A stretch of DNA of 64,000 nucleotides from Saturnia japonica (GCA_033032175.1 CM065318.1:11036001-11100000), one strand, 5' to 3'; counted from the first letter of the stretch, positions 1 through 9,845 are shown. The notes: generated by a model not told the origin, from the letters alone. Numbers and translations: made by a program.

Positions 1-119
1 TGCCATTTAAACTTTGAGTTCAAACATTGCTGAGAATTTATTTCTATCTGCGGCATAGTTCAACATTTCTAACTTTTAATATGCAAATATGTTACAACTT
101 TGTTTCAAAGCGTATGCAG

Positions 120-360
120 TTAACATACCAGGCATGCAGCCCACCTGATTGTAAGTGGTCACTGCAGCCTTGTATATGCAATTTCAAAATTAATAGTTCC
201 GGGTAAGTCATAATAGGTTACTATTCCTGAGGACAGAGTTGGAATACCTCGTGTGTTATCGCGTTACCAACCACAACAGCCTTCGAACAGGAACATAGCA
301 GCGCGAGTATAACTGCTGCTTTGTGGCGGTAGTGTTGCAGCAGTCGTACCTTGCAATATT
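120..360. repeat. Dispersed SINE-like repeat fragment (copy 2 at ~14009-14249)
   Basis: Around 130-165 lies the wording 'gcagcccacctgattgtaag' followed by 'tggtcactgcagcc', which resembles a common lepidopteran short interspersed repeat that tells again, more completely, at 9945-10170. The part from 220 to 360 is probably the same or a neighbouring repeat. Identification is from memory of such repeats. Confidence 0.3.
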
Positions 361-1046
361 CTACCATAAAATATCAGAGTGCCTAGCTATGTTGCCATTC
401 TACAATCGTTAACGTTTATAAAAATGAAATAATAATATTTTACATATATAATTTTCTAGTAACTTCGTTCCTCACTACCGCACAATATTGATTGTGTTTA
501 TTTTACTACAATTTTTATGTGATCATAGTATTTAAATAGTTATGCACGCGTATCGCTAGAGTAGCAAACCCTGGTCATATTCAGAGCTCCTTGTTATAAT
601 ACAAGACTATTTTTTAAATAAAAGAGAACAAACTTCAATGATATTACAAATATCTTTATTATTAAATTTTACACTAAAGGAATTACAATATAGGAGGTTC
701 GTGGTGTATCTTCGAACTACAAGGTCCAATGCCAATGAAATGAAAATGAGTCCACCCTTGAGGTATCTTCTTTCCAACGAAAAAAATAAACATAAACAAA
801 GAATTTATGGCTGAACCATACAAAAAAAAACATTCGCATTGAGTAACGGCACATTCTAAAAAATTGTGGCGAAAGCATGTTACATCGAGGAGAACGTATG
901 TAAAATTTATCCTACGTGCAAATACAACACAACAAATACACCTGTAAAATCTCGCGCATGAGTTTTAATTTTTTTTTCAATCTGAAATTTAGGCTACGAT
1001 ATGATAATCAGGCTAACAAGGCCGAGGGGCCCTATTCAAAAACAAA

Positions 1047-1114
1047 GCCGCGATTGGCTTTTACAGCTTTACCGGGCTTGGGGGCGAGCGCTTAAGGCAC
1101 TCAGCCGCGAAAGC
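1047..1114 (+). repeat. 65-bp motif, first of three (GGCTTTTACAGCTTTACCGG type)
   Basis: A GC-rich ~65 bp motif that recurs at 2319-2386 and, weaker, at 9099-9166, all in the same orientation. Shared pieces are 'ttttacagctt', 'ttgggggcgagcgc', 'ggcactca' and 'ccgcgaaag'. The first two flank the gypsy RT remnant as direct repeats. Copy 2 has them at about 14934-15001, 16182-16249 and 22940-23007. I do not recognise the family. Confidence 0.7.
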
Positions 1115-1289
1115 GAGATCCGTCGCGATCATTTTTTTTTTAAATCTTAGTAAACGAGTCTTCGTGTTCGGTTGTCCAACACCATTGCACATTTTTATGT
1201 AATAAGTTATAGAGTGGACTAAGTATAGAAGAAGCAGCCGGTACAAAATTACGATAGTAGTTAATTAGTCCCAAAAACTACTGAAGTTG

Positions 1290-2190
1290 CGATAAGTTGC
1301 TGGGCTTGGAGGCATCAGCGATAGGTTTGACTTTAACATCTGACTTCTGAATACCTTTTTTGTCAATAATGTGACCTAGATAACATATTTCGGTTTTGAG
1401 AAATTCACATTTATTTTTTTGTACAGTGAAACCTGCCTCTTGTAACCTCTGGAGGACGATATCGACTCGCTGTAAGTTCTGGGCTATGAACTACATATAA
1501 GGACGTCATCCTGAAAGCAAAGGATTCTGTCTAACCCAGCTAGTACGCGTTCCATTGCTCGTTAGAATATGGCCGCGGCACTGGATATACCAAATACAAG
1601 TTCAGTGAAACTGAATAAGCCGCGATGGTTACATTCTGAGATATACAGAGGTTACATTTTGAGAATTTAGCGAGTCATGTGAGCCATCTGAGAGAACTAA
1701 TTGATCGTAGGCCATAGATAAATCATTTTTTGAATAAATAACTCCCTGAATTTAATCTAGAAAAGAGGTTATTTAAGGTGGGTATAGGGTACTACCACTA
1801 GATGTTTGTTTATAGTGAAGGAATAATCAGCGCACAGCCTTATGTTTCCATCTTTTTTAGTACGGGTACAACTGGGGAAGTATACTCAGAGTATTCAACA
1901 GGTACCAATATGCCAACGGTGAGTAGACGATCGATTTCGTTATTAAATTTCTCCTTCAGGGCAAAGAATGGAGGCCTCGTTTTAAAAAAATGCGTTTAAA
2001 GCCGGGTTTGAGATGTAGGTCGACTTTATACTTATTAAAACAATCCAATTCGCCCGAGAAAAGTTTAGGAAATTTATTTATTATATTTTTGATTGATAAA
2101 TAGTCCGGCTCATTGATATATCTCACGGAATTTGAAGAAGTTAGTACTAAATAAAAAAAAAAAACAAATAAAATCGCAGCCAAGAAGTGG
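1290..2190 (-). pseudogene. Ty3/gypsy reverse transcriptase remnant, copy 1
   Basis: Read on the minus strand, short blocks in shifting frames give a Ty3/gypsy RT domain in the right order: a pre-RT segment (FPKLFSGELDCFNKYKVDLH, ~2100-2010), the ALKEKFNNEID / GILVPVEYSEYTSPV start of RT (~1975-1860), a diverged middle, then FGISSAAAIFQRAME (~1620-1550) and FQDDV, the diverged form of the catalytic YxDD box (~1510). It carries stops and frameshifts and has no protease, RNase H or integrase, so it is a dead fragment. It is flanked by the 65-bp direct repeats. Assignment to gypsy is firm; the subfamily is not resolved. Confidence 0.85.
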
Positions 2191-2318
2191 AGTTTCCCTA
2201 TAGTACACGATAAAAAAACTACGGAAATTTTCGATTCCTAGGGAGGATACCGGTAAGCAAATGAATCTTGCCATATTTTTTTTAGATCTGACTACACTGT
2301 TAGCCTTAGGAGCCCTAA

Positions 2319-2386
2319 AGCCGCTGCGGCTTTTACAGCTTCACCGAATTTGGGGGCGAGCGCAAAAGGCACTCAACCGCGAAAGC
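2319..2386 (+). repeat. 65-bp motif, second copy
   Basis: Direct repeat of the 1047-1114 motif on the other side of the gypsy RT remnant, 65 bases before the Transib element. It differs mainly by CGC-to-AAA type changes in the centre. Confidence 0.7.
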
Positions 2387-2450
2387 TCCCCACGCCCGTC
2401 CTCGTCGTATATATAAGTACTATGTGTATGCGGCACGGCGCGGCGCGGCG

Positions 2451-3028
2451 CACATTGGACTGAAATCGGAGCTTCCCTTTCATAGGATTTTAGAAAAATT
2501 AAATATGTTATTTCATAGTTTTAAGTATACAGTTTTGTCAAAACAGTCATATCATTGTATAATTTAGCAATTTCAAGCTTTATTTTTACCTTCTACACCA
2601 TATAAAATGGACTTGTAAATTTAAAATGTATGAAAATGGATTTTCTTTTCGTCATAACTTTTTTGGGTTTTGAGTTGTAAAACTGAAACTTATACATATC
2701 GTTACTGGGGTGGTAACGAACCCTCAAGATCTTTCACCTTGACCCCGGGCGTCCCCATTCAACAGATATTTGTTGATGAAAATTTCATACTTTGATGACA
2801 TTGTATTGAGGTGAAATCATCAATCTGTAGGTTTATTTTCGACCTGAATGTTACAGGTATCGATTAATAAAGTTACCCATTTACCCTACCGCTTCGTTTT
2901 CATTATCTTTCAAAAATACGATTCAGAATTAGTTTTAAAAATTCAATATACCTATTTTTCTTTATTAAAAGTTGTACATTACCTATAAATTTGGACTATC
3001 CACTTAAATTAACACCAATTATCATTAA
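2451..3028. repeat. Transib left terminal inverted repeat
   Basis: 578 bp that reappear inverted at 4559-5133, with point differences and small indels. It includes a segment (2561-2767) that is repeated once more in direct orientation at 3039-3245. Confidence 0.85.
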
Positions 3029-3038
3029 TAAATTACCA

Positions 3039-3245
3039 ATTTAGCAATTTCAAGCTTTATTTTTACCTTATATACCAAATAATATTGACTTGTAAATTTT
3101 ATATGTATGAAAATGAACTTGCCTTTCTTAATAACTTTTTTTGTTTTCAATTATAAAGCTGAAACTTATACGTATCGTTACCGAGGTGGTAACGAACCCT
3201 TAGGCCTTTTGACATTGAGCCCAGGCGTCCCCGTTCAAAAGATAT
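3039..3245. repeat. Inner direct copy of part of the Transib inverted repeat
   Basis: From 'aatttagcaatttcaagc' to 'gtccccgttcaaaagatatg' this matches 2561-2767 at clearly lower identity than the two outer ends match each other. It abuts the start of the open transposase frame, so the N-terminal coding part has been replaced by inverted-repeat sequence. Confidence 0.8.
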
Positions 3246-3275
3246 GAATTAATTGTTGAAAGGGGAATTGCTGCA

Positions 3276-4121
3276 TTGCAGCCAACTGCTGTCAATGATA
3301 CAAATGTGAAACACAGACTTCATATGACCATGATAGATGGTAAGATAACTTCATATCTTTCAGATACCTCAACAACAGTATGTGATATTTGTAAAGTGAG
3401 TCCGAAAGATATGAATGCCATCGACTTGATATCGCGAAGAACTCATTCTGAGGATATTTCTAAGTATGGCCTATCTTCCCTCCACGCCTAGATTAATTAC
3501 ATGGAATGCGTATTGCATATTGCGTATCGCCTAGATTTCAAAAAATGGCAAGCCAAAGGAGACGATTTAAAGCAACTAGTAGATAATAAGAAAAAGATTC
3601 TTCAAGAAAAGTTTCGAGATGAAATGGGACTGCTTGTAGATATAGTAAAACAAGGTGCGGGAACGACCAAGGATGGGAACACCGCAAGAAGGTTTTTTGC
3701 AAATCCTCAAGTAACTGCACAGATCACTGATGTTGATGAAGAGCTCATCAGGAAATTTGCGGTGATTCTTCAGGTAGTCTCATGTGGAAAGTTTGTTGAT
3801 GTGGAAAAGTTCCGGCAATATTGTTCTAAAACAGCTCATAAATATGTCGAGTTATATCTGTGGTATTATATGCCTTCCAGCGTGCATAAATTACTCATGC
3901 ATGGTTCAGACATAATTGAGCATAATAACTTTATCCCAATTGGCAAACTTTCTGAAGAGGCTTCTGAAGCACGCAATAAAGATTTTAAAAATTTTAGAGT
4001 ATTCCACTCTAGAAAAATTAGTACAATTACAACAAATGAGGATATTATCCATAGTTTGTTAATAACTTCTGACCCATACCTGTCCAGCATCAGACCTAAG
4101 ATAAGACAACTTAGCCATTAA
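3276..4121 (+). pseudogene. Transib transposase, C-terminal part, one nonsense codon (copy 1)
   Basis: One frame runs from about 3219 to 4121, broken only by a TAG at 3489-3491, where the family usually has W in LHAWI. The product resembles Transib transposases and the RAG1 core: a CDIC pair followed by MNAIDL, matching the RAG1 two-cysteine zinc site; DGNTARRFF; MPSSVHKLLMHG with the H-x4-H pair matching the RAG1 two-histidine site; and KLSEEASEARNKDFKNFR, which holds the glutamate expected for the third catalytic acid. About the first half of a normal ~650-700 aa transposase is missing. It sits between the long inverted repeats. The family call is firm from motifs; catalytic residue assignment is by analogy. 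Confidence 0.88.
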
Positions 4122-4558
4122 CAGCTATCAGATGAAGCTAAATTGTTATTGGTAAATTCTACATCAGATAAAGAAAATATAGAGTTTGTAGATGTAAGAA
4201 ATTTGTGTGACTCTGAGTAATGTATGAGTTGTAATTAAATAGGTATCATCGGAACTATATGTATATCATAATTTATAATATCATAATTTTGTTACAAAAA
4301 TATTTTTATATATTTGGAATTTACATTTACATCATCTCTTTAGAGGTACTGTTGAAATCGATAAGTTAAAATGAATATAAGGTCTCATGTTATTTACACT
4401 GCTTTCATTTAGAATCCTAATCTAGCCCCAGAAATAACTGTTTAATCTTTTATGACAAACATCAATATCAACGAAACAAATAAACTAATTACCCTAATTA
4501 GCAAAATCAAGACATTTTGGTACAAATGTGGAACAAAAACAATCAAGAATAGTAGCAG

Positions 4559-5133
4559 GTAATGATAATTGGTGTTAATTTAAGTTTATAGTGCAAATTT
4601 ATAGGTAATTTACAACTTTTAATAAAGAAAAATAGGTATATTGAAATTTTAAAACGAATTCTGAATCGTATTTTTGAAATCGAAGCGGTAGGGTAAATCA
4701 GGGGTAACTTTATTAATCGATACCCGTAGGTAGCATTCAGGTCGAAAATAAACCTACAGATTGATGATTTCACCTCAATACAATGTCATCAAAGTATGAA
4801 ATTTTCATCAACAAATATCCGTTGAACGGGGACGCCCGGGGTCAAGGTGAAAGATCTTAAGGGTTCATTACCACCCCAGTAACGATATGTATAAGTTTCA
4901 GCTTTACAACTCAAAACACAAAAAAGTTATGACGAAAAGAAAATCCATTTTCATACATTTTAAATTTACAAGTCCATATTATATGGTGTAGAAGTTAAAA
5001 ATAAAACTAGAAATTGTTAAATTATACAATGATATGACTGTTTTAACAATACTGTATACTTAAAACTATGAAATAACATATTTCATTTTTCCAAAATCCT
5101 GTGAAGGGGAGGCTCCGATTTCAGTCCAATGTG
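4559..5133. repeat. Transib right terminal inverted repeat
   Basis: 575 bp, the inverse of 2451-3028. It ends at CCAATGTG, directly before the CGGCG target duplication. Confidence 0.85.
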
Positions 5134-5138
5134 CGGCG

Positions 5139-5577
5139 CCACAATACTCTCCTGCCGAGATTGTTACTACGATCGACAGTGGTTTGGAAATGTCATCGTT
5201 CGCTCGCTGCTCGTCTTTATCGTACGGTGCATTGTATCTTTGTCTACCTCTACAGGATAAGGTGTGGCAACAGAGGTCGACACTGGTGTCATGCGGCACA
5301 GTACATTTAGCAGCAACCTATTCGAGCAACTTAATCTCAAGGTACCCACTCATTCGGTACGATTACCTCAAACATATTTCATATACCACCTGTCAATAAT
5401 ATAATAATATAATGTGACTAGAAATCATCCCTAAATTAGAATGTGCAGGCATCGTAATGAATGTTGCATCTACTTAGACATATTACCTACATGATAATAT
5501 GAATAAATTTAAGAAGTTGCTGGGTGAAGTTTAGTTTTTACTCTAGTTTTTATATAAGAATTTATATTTGATCATTC

Positions 5578-5618
<41 letters not shown>

Positions 5619-5971
5619 TATATATATATTATGTGCATGTTTAAAATTTCATGAGTAAATGTTGTGCAAAATTAGTTATAGGATGTGTTATTTGTGCTAT
5701 CACCTTTTTAATAAAATAAAATAATGTGACCTTGTAGTATCCGAAGTGTAGACTTGACATCGAGCGGAGTTACTAAAACCGCTTCATATAGTTTACCGCT
5801 TCGTAGTTAGTTACAAAATTGGTGTTGTTAAATGAGCTGCTACAGTGTATTCATTACAACTGAATAACCCATCGGCATATTTTAACGTTACTATTTATGT
5901 TTATTATAATAAGTTTTTATATGACCTTTTTACGTCAAAATTTATTATTTTAATCATATCTTCTTCATACC
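5139..5971. other. Non-coding AT-rich spacer with a TA microsatellite
   Basis: Between Transib and the TRIM element. No gene is supported; the small open frames at 5066-5399 overlap each other on both strands. A (TA)n tract occupies 5582-5630. The 18 bases near 5789-5807 are missing from copy 2. Confidence 0.6.
5582..5630. repeat. (TA)n microsatellite
   Basis: About 49 bases of nearly pure TA, interrupted by one 'aatat' step here. The matching tract in copy 2 (~19441-19490) is uninterrupted, which is the kind of difference expected between alleles. Confidence 0.9.
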
Positions 5972-6120
5972 TGTAGCAACATCTGTCGCCACAACTGACG
6001 CATCCCATTTCTGACAACCGTTGGACAGCTGCCCGCCAGACGTAACACCCGTCTGGTCGGAGGACCTCCCTATTCTATGGCGGATGAGGAACTTTTCTCT
6101 CTGTTCCTCACTTCCGCTAA
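5972..6120 (+). repeat. TRIM 5' LTR (149 bp, internally deleted)
   Basis: Matches the 3' LTR except for a missing central part (between 'gacgcatcc' and 'caaccgttgg'). It contains a palindrome CAGCTG region and a stem CCAGAC / GTCTGG around 6040-6060. Confidence 0.85.
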
Positions 6121-6122
6121 AC

Positions 6123-6140
6123 TGGTGACCCCGACGTGAT
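6123..6140 (+). other. Primer binding site, tRNA-Trp type
   Basis: TGGTGACCCCGACGTGAT is the complement of the 3' end of insect tRNA-Trp including CCA (…ATCACGTCGGGGTCACCA). It lies two bases after the LTR end, where a minus-strand primer site must be. Copy 2 has it at 19966-19983. Confidence 0.85.
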
Positions 6141-6606
6141 TGTCAGCGCAGTCTTCGCAAAGCTACGTCATCGTGACGTCATCATCCCTTCCTCAAGCTT
6201 TCGAGCAGCGAGTCATACAGCCAGCCAGCATCCACGGCTACTACGGGTATCCTGACCATCAGCATGCAGAGGACGCGCATTCCTGGTCAGCGCACACACA
6301 CAGCCTTCTCAGCGACCTTGGCACAGCACACTGCACTTCGGCCGGTCAGCAAGCAGTGACGCACTTCTCTCCTGGTCGACGCAGCAGCCAGCCACTACGC
6401 AGCACCCAGCACAACTCCGACTCACTGGAGCATTCATGCAGCATCACCCCGACTCACTGGGGCATCACCGCAGACAAGTTCCGACTCACCTTGAACTATG
6501 CGGCATCTGGTTCCGACTCACTGGAACATTCCACTGGCCCGGCAAGCATCACAAGATGTATGGACGACTCAACCTGCTATCGACCTCCGGTCTCGGAGGG
6601 GAGTGA
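6141..6606 (+). other. TRIM internal region, probably non-coding
   Basis: A 161-codon open frame spans 6140-6625 but starts with TTG, has no gag-like motif and runs on into the LTR. Inside is a short imperfect repeat built on 'ccgactcactgga' (around 6417, 6451, 6481 and 6512). I take it as packaging or leader sequence whose openness is due to GC-rich composition. Confidence 0.55.
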
Positions 6607-6830
6607 TGTAGTGACATCTACATAGCGACACACAGCGACATCTATCGAGCCACATACGACGCATCCTGCATCGCGCTTTAGAAATTAACTCTTCGATTGA
6701 GTGTATATACAAGAACCCGACTACAACCGTTGGGCAGCTGCCCGCCAGACATAACACCCGTCTGGTCGGAGGATCCTCCCTTTTCTATGGCGGATGAGAA
6801 ACTTTACTCTATGTTCCTCATCTTCGCTAA
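6607..6830 (+). repeat. TRIM 3' LTR (224 bp)
   Basis: Begins TGTAGTGACATCTAC after the purine tract, has a TATATA-type promoter motif near 6705, the CCAGAC / GTCTGG stem near 6746-6766, and ends CGCTAA before the ATACC target duplication. Confidence 0.85.
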
Positions 6831-6835
6831 ATACC

Positions 6836-7240
6836 CTTGCCCCACCTAACTAGAATCATCGGCACATGTTTTCCTCTTACACTTTCTTCTATCATTATAA
6901 TCATCTTAGTACTTACATTTTTCCTACGCATTTAATTCTATAGACAATCTATCCATACCTTCTTTGGCCTTCCTCTAATCCTATATCCATCTATCTTCAT
7001 ATCTTCATCAATATTATAATCATATATCTCATTAAAACGAATAAGCAATTTTAATTTACTTCTCATGTTTATAATTTATTTTTAAATTAATTGTGTGTTG
7101 GATTCCAGTAGATATTAGTATAACCTTAATTTAGACATGGATATTTGAATGAACATAGCATAATTTAAATGATAGATATGAAAGTAGTGTGTAAGTAAAT
7201 AAAAAACCAAAATTAATATTATCATTACAAAGTTTTAATT
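6836..7240. other. AT-rich spacer between TRIM and the CSP poly(A) signal
   Basis: No open frame, RNA gene or recognisable repeat seen. Copy 2 equivalent is 20679-21076. Confidence 0.5.
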
Positions 7241-7246
7241 TTTATT
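7241..7246 (-). terminator. CSP poly(A) signal AATAAA
   Basis: AATAAA on the minus strand ~130 bases after the stop codon. In copy 2 it is at 21083-21088, with another at 21077-21082. Confidence 0.65.
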
Positions 7247-7377
7247 TTTGTACCGGAAACTGTAGATGTGGACGATGAAGGTAACAAATTTTGGGTAATT
7301 TGTGCAAAAAAGAAAAGAAAATATTACTATTGTGCAGAATCTGTTTTTATGTGCAATTTACACTTCTGATGTCTGAC

Positions 7378-9845
7378 TCAATGACCGTATTCTTTCAGGA
7401 ATTTTTCTAGCACGTCGTCGTACTTGCCGTCAGCATTGTGCTGTCCGTTGAGCGTATTCCACTTTGCTGGTAATTTTTCTCGAACAACAATTATGAACTT
7501 GGCTACCATTGGTTTCTGTTTATCAGTACACTCTGCACAAGCTGTTTGTATACCTTCAGGAATTTTTTCTGAAAAAGAAGAAGATGTATGCATTTAATTA
7601 CCATATGTTTATGGTGTAAAATAATTATGTTATAAATTTGCTACTTAAAACATCCATGATCTATAAGCATACTACATAATACTATGAAATTTATGTACCA
7701 CCTACATGAGATAAGATAGCTCACGTGGGTTTGAAATGAAGAAGATTATGAAATTCTACATTAACGGGGGCTCAAAAATATTGGAACTGCAGCTAGAAAT
7801 GAAAAAGTCGTATTTAAAAATGTTGCATACTAGAATTGGAATAAAAAGTGTGTTATATTTTCATAAAAGAGATTTTCCTAAGACAGAAAAAAATTGTTAC
7901 TAAACAAGCCTAAGTAAAATACTTAGGTTCTCGGTGAAAAATCAAGATATACATTTTCTATGTCACCCTTTTAAAGGGATAAAATAGTAAATGACATTTT
8001 GTAAAGGATTGTACTGACATCTATCTCGCTACATACGACGCAACAATTGAAACATATACAAGAACCCAACAACAACCGTTGGGCAGCTGCCCGCCAGACA
8101 TAACACCCGTTTGATCTGAGGATCATTCCTTCTCATGGTTACCCACAGGATAATTTATGAAAATTAACTATAGTGATTATTTCAATCGAATGAGAAATAT
8201 AACATTAGGAAGAAAACTGTGATTTATATTACGTGAAAATCTATTTGTATACTAATACTTATCTATACTATATATACTATTATAAAGAGGTAAAGCTCAT
8301 TTGTGAGTTTGTCTGTAAATGGGTAATCTCTGAAACTATTGATCCGATTTTAAAAATTATTTCACTAATAAATATTCAGGACCATTTTCAAACCTAATCG
8401 GAAAAAATGCCGTTACGAAAATAGATGAAATTAATGTAAAAAAATATTGTTCTGTGCTAAAAGTTCCACAAAAAAGTACGCGACAGTATGTGTGTAAAAT
8501 GTTCAGAAATAAATAAAAATAATTTGTAATAATAGATATATTTTTTGGACCCTTTATCGGCATGCGCTGATCAGTCGATTTGAGAAAGGTGACCATAATG
8601 TACTACAATATTGTTTGAAGATCAGCGCAAAAAATATCATAACATAACATAACCTACCATCACGCCTGTATACCCGAAGGGTTAGGCAGAGGTATAATAA
8701 TTGTACACACACAGTTCGCCGGGTATGTTCTTAGGTTCCATCTAATAAGGGCGAGCCTATCGGGCACAAAGTCAAACTCCTCTGAGTTCTCCTCTGCTAC
8801 TGAGAATTTTTTAAATCAACCTAATGATATTTTGCTCGACCTGGGAATTGAACCCAGGATCTCGAGTATAGCAGTCGCGCTTAGGATCACTAGCCTAATG
8901 AGGCAGTTGAGGAAAATAATATCCCTAAAAAGTTATACTGAAATGGATGAATGATGCCCGAACGCAGAACGACATTAAATTTATAATCAACCTTATATAT
9001 CAGACCATGTAGATACCTGTTTGTCTAAATATTGAATAGAATATAAAGGGCTACTAAAGATCTAGTGTCTAAGTAAAAACTTATTAGAATTGCTCTGTAG
9101 CCTCAGACAGCTTCTACAGCTTCACCGTGCCTTGGGGGTTAGCGCTTAAAGCACTCAGCCGTGAAAGAGTGGCAACATGCTCAACAGTGCCAATGTGGCC
9201 GAACTTCGGCTTGGGTTGTTGCTGTAGTTGCAATTGTAGCGAACTGATTAATTCTCTATCCGTAGAAATTCGATCTAAACAAAGTAAGGTATCTTAAAAT
9301 TTCATTAATGTGTGTAAAGTCGCGGGAGGTAGCTAGTAATTAATAAAAATAACAATGTCGGAGAAAGAACTATCTTGATAGAATTTAAATAATACTTTAA
9401 TCAATTAACTGAGACTATAAGGCCCCGTAACTCTACTGTTGACCCGAAAGGTCACGGGTTCGATCACCACAAATAACTGACTTTCGTGTGATGAACATAA
9501 TTGTCGGTTATTGTAGTCATAATACTAATATTATACCAGCTGTTAATTACTATACTACAACCTATGCATATTTAGGGATTAAATGACCGTGTGTGAATTA
9601 GTCCTCATATTTATTATTATTATTAATTAACATTAAATATTAATTTGAATATAGTTTATACCTTTGATGTCCTGTCCTTCAGGTGTGCATTTTCCTGTAC
9701 CGATGAAACAATCAGTGTAAGATTTTAACAGACGATCATTTGAAATGACTTCGTCTATGTTAAAATTGTCATACTTCGAATCGTATGTGCCCTCGGGACG
9801 AGCCGCTACCACCGCGACCAGAGCAAGTGCAATTACGAATTTCAT
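7378..9845 (-). CDS. CSP: Chemosensory protein (CSP), two coding exons, copy 1
   Basis: Coding exons are 9845-9662 and 7568-7378, joined in phase 1: donor after AAAG at 9662, acceptor AG at 7570-7569. They give 124 aa. The product has a ~16-residue signal peptide (MKFVIALALVAVVAA), then YDSKYDNFNIDEVISNDRLL and the diagnostic cysteine pattern CFIGTGKC (C-x6-C), 18 residues, then CAEC (C-x2-C), ending KFLKEYGH. This is the OS-D/CSP family: small secreted alpha-helical proteins with two disulfides that carry hydrophobic ligands in sensory and other tissues. Length and the intron after the conserved lysine match the family. An untranslated first exon lies at 11381-11403. The 2.1 kb second intron carries SINE and LTR pieces. 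No defect is visible. Confidence 0.96.
8010..8138 (+). repeat. Solo fragment of the TRIM LTR inside CSP intron
   Basis: Starts TGTACTGACATCTATC like the LTR start and continues through 'acaaccgttgggcagctgcc' and 'cgccagacataacacccgt', then stops before the last ~30 LTR bases. It is in antisense orientation to CSP. Copy 2: 21851-21979. Confidence 0.8.
8266..8380 (+). mobile_element. Short interspersed repeat, Helitron-like head (weak)
   Basis: 'tactattataaagaggtaaagctc' followed by 'gatccgattttaaaaattattt' resembles the head of the Helitron at 59979 and many lepidopteran repeats. No 3' end was found. Copy 2: 22107-22221. Confidence 0.35.
8640..8912 (-). mobile_element. tRNA-derived SINE in CSP intron
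   Basis: On the minus strand it has an RNA polymerase III A box (TAGGCTAGTGATC, 8897-8885) and, about 30 bases on, a perfect B box GGTTCAATTCC (8854-8844) within a tRNA-like stem (cctgGGTTCAATTCCcagg). A body of ~190 bases follows, then a TTATG simple repeat tail (8652-8637). It has the same orientation as CSP. Copy 2: 22481-22753. Confidence 0.82.
9099..9166 (+). repeat. 65-bp motif, third copy
   Basis: Weaker match to 1047-1114 ('cttctacagcttcaccg', 'cttgggggttagcgcttaa', 'gcactcagccgtgaaag'). It lies in the CSP intron, far from any gypsy pol sequence. Confidence 0.55.
9412..9530 (+). mobile_element. Probable tRNA-like SINE remnant
   Basis: 'gacccgaaaggtcacgggtt' followed by 'cgatcaccac' gives a B-box-like GGGTTCGATCACC. 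The A box is not convincing. It lies in the CSP intron; copy 2 at ~23253-23371. Confidence 0.3.

Larger units (their letters stand above)
2451..5133 (+). mobile_element. Transib DNA transposon, copy 1 (2683 bp)
   Basis: The element begins CACATTGGACTGAAATCGG and ends with its inverse, CCAATGTG. Both sides are flanked by CGGCG (2446-2450 and 5134-5138), a 5-bp target duplication of the GC-rich CGNCG type known for Transib. The first bases CACATTG also resemble the RAG recombination-signal heptamer, as expected for this superfamily. Inverted repeats are unusually long (2451-3028 and 4559-5133). Between them lies only the C-terminal part of a Transib transposase, with one stop. The element is therefore structurally recognisable but not autonomous. 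Confidence 0.92.
5972..6830 (+). mobile_element. TRIM-like miniature LTR retroelement, copy 1 (859 bp)
   Basis: Two direct long terminal repeats (5972-6120 and 6607-6830) both start TGTAG-GACATC-like and end CGCTAA. The whole is flanked by ATACC on both sides (5967-5971 and 6831-6835), a 5-bp target duplication. Two bases after the first LTR comes an 18-base primer binding site, and before the second LTR a purine tract (ggaggggagtga). The internal part is only ~480 bp and has no gag, protease, RT or integrase motifs. This combination fits a terminal-repeat retrotransposon in miniature, which would need enzymes from a related gypsy-type element. Confidence 0.85.

Noticed and set aside
1061..1246. 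61-codon minus-strand frame, repeated at 14948-15133
   Set aside because: It covers the 65-bp motif and adjacent non-coding DNA. Its identity between copies only reflects the block duplication.
6140..6625. 161-residue protein in the TRIM element
   Set aside because: It has no ATG at the start and no gag motif, and the frame continues into the 3' LTR. It is kept as a non-coding interior.
8885..8912. A tRNA gene
   Set aside because: A and B boxes are present, but no cloverleaf closes, and a ~190 bp body with simple-repeat tail follows, which is the structure of a SINE.
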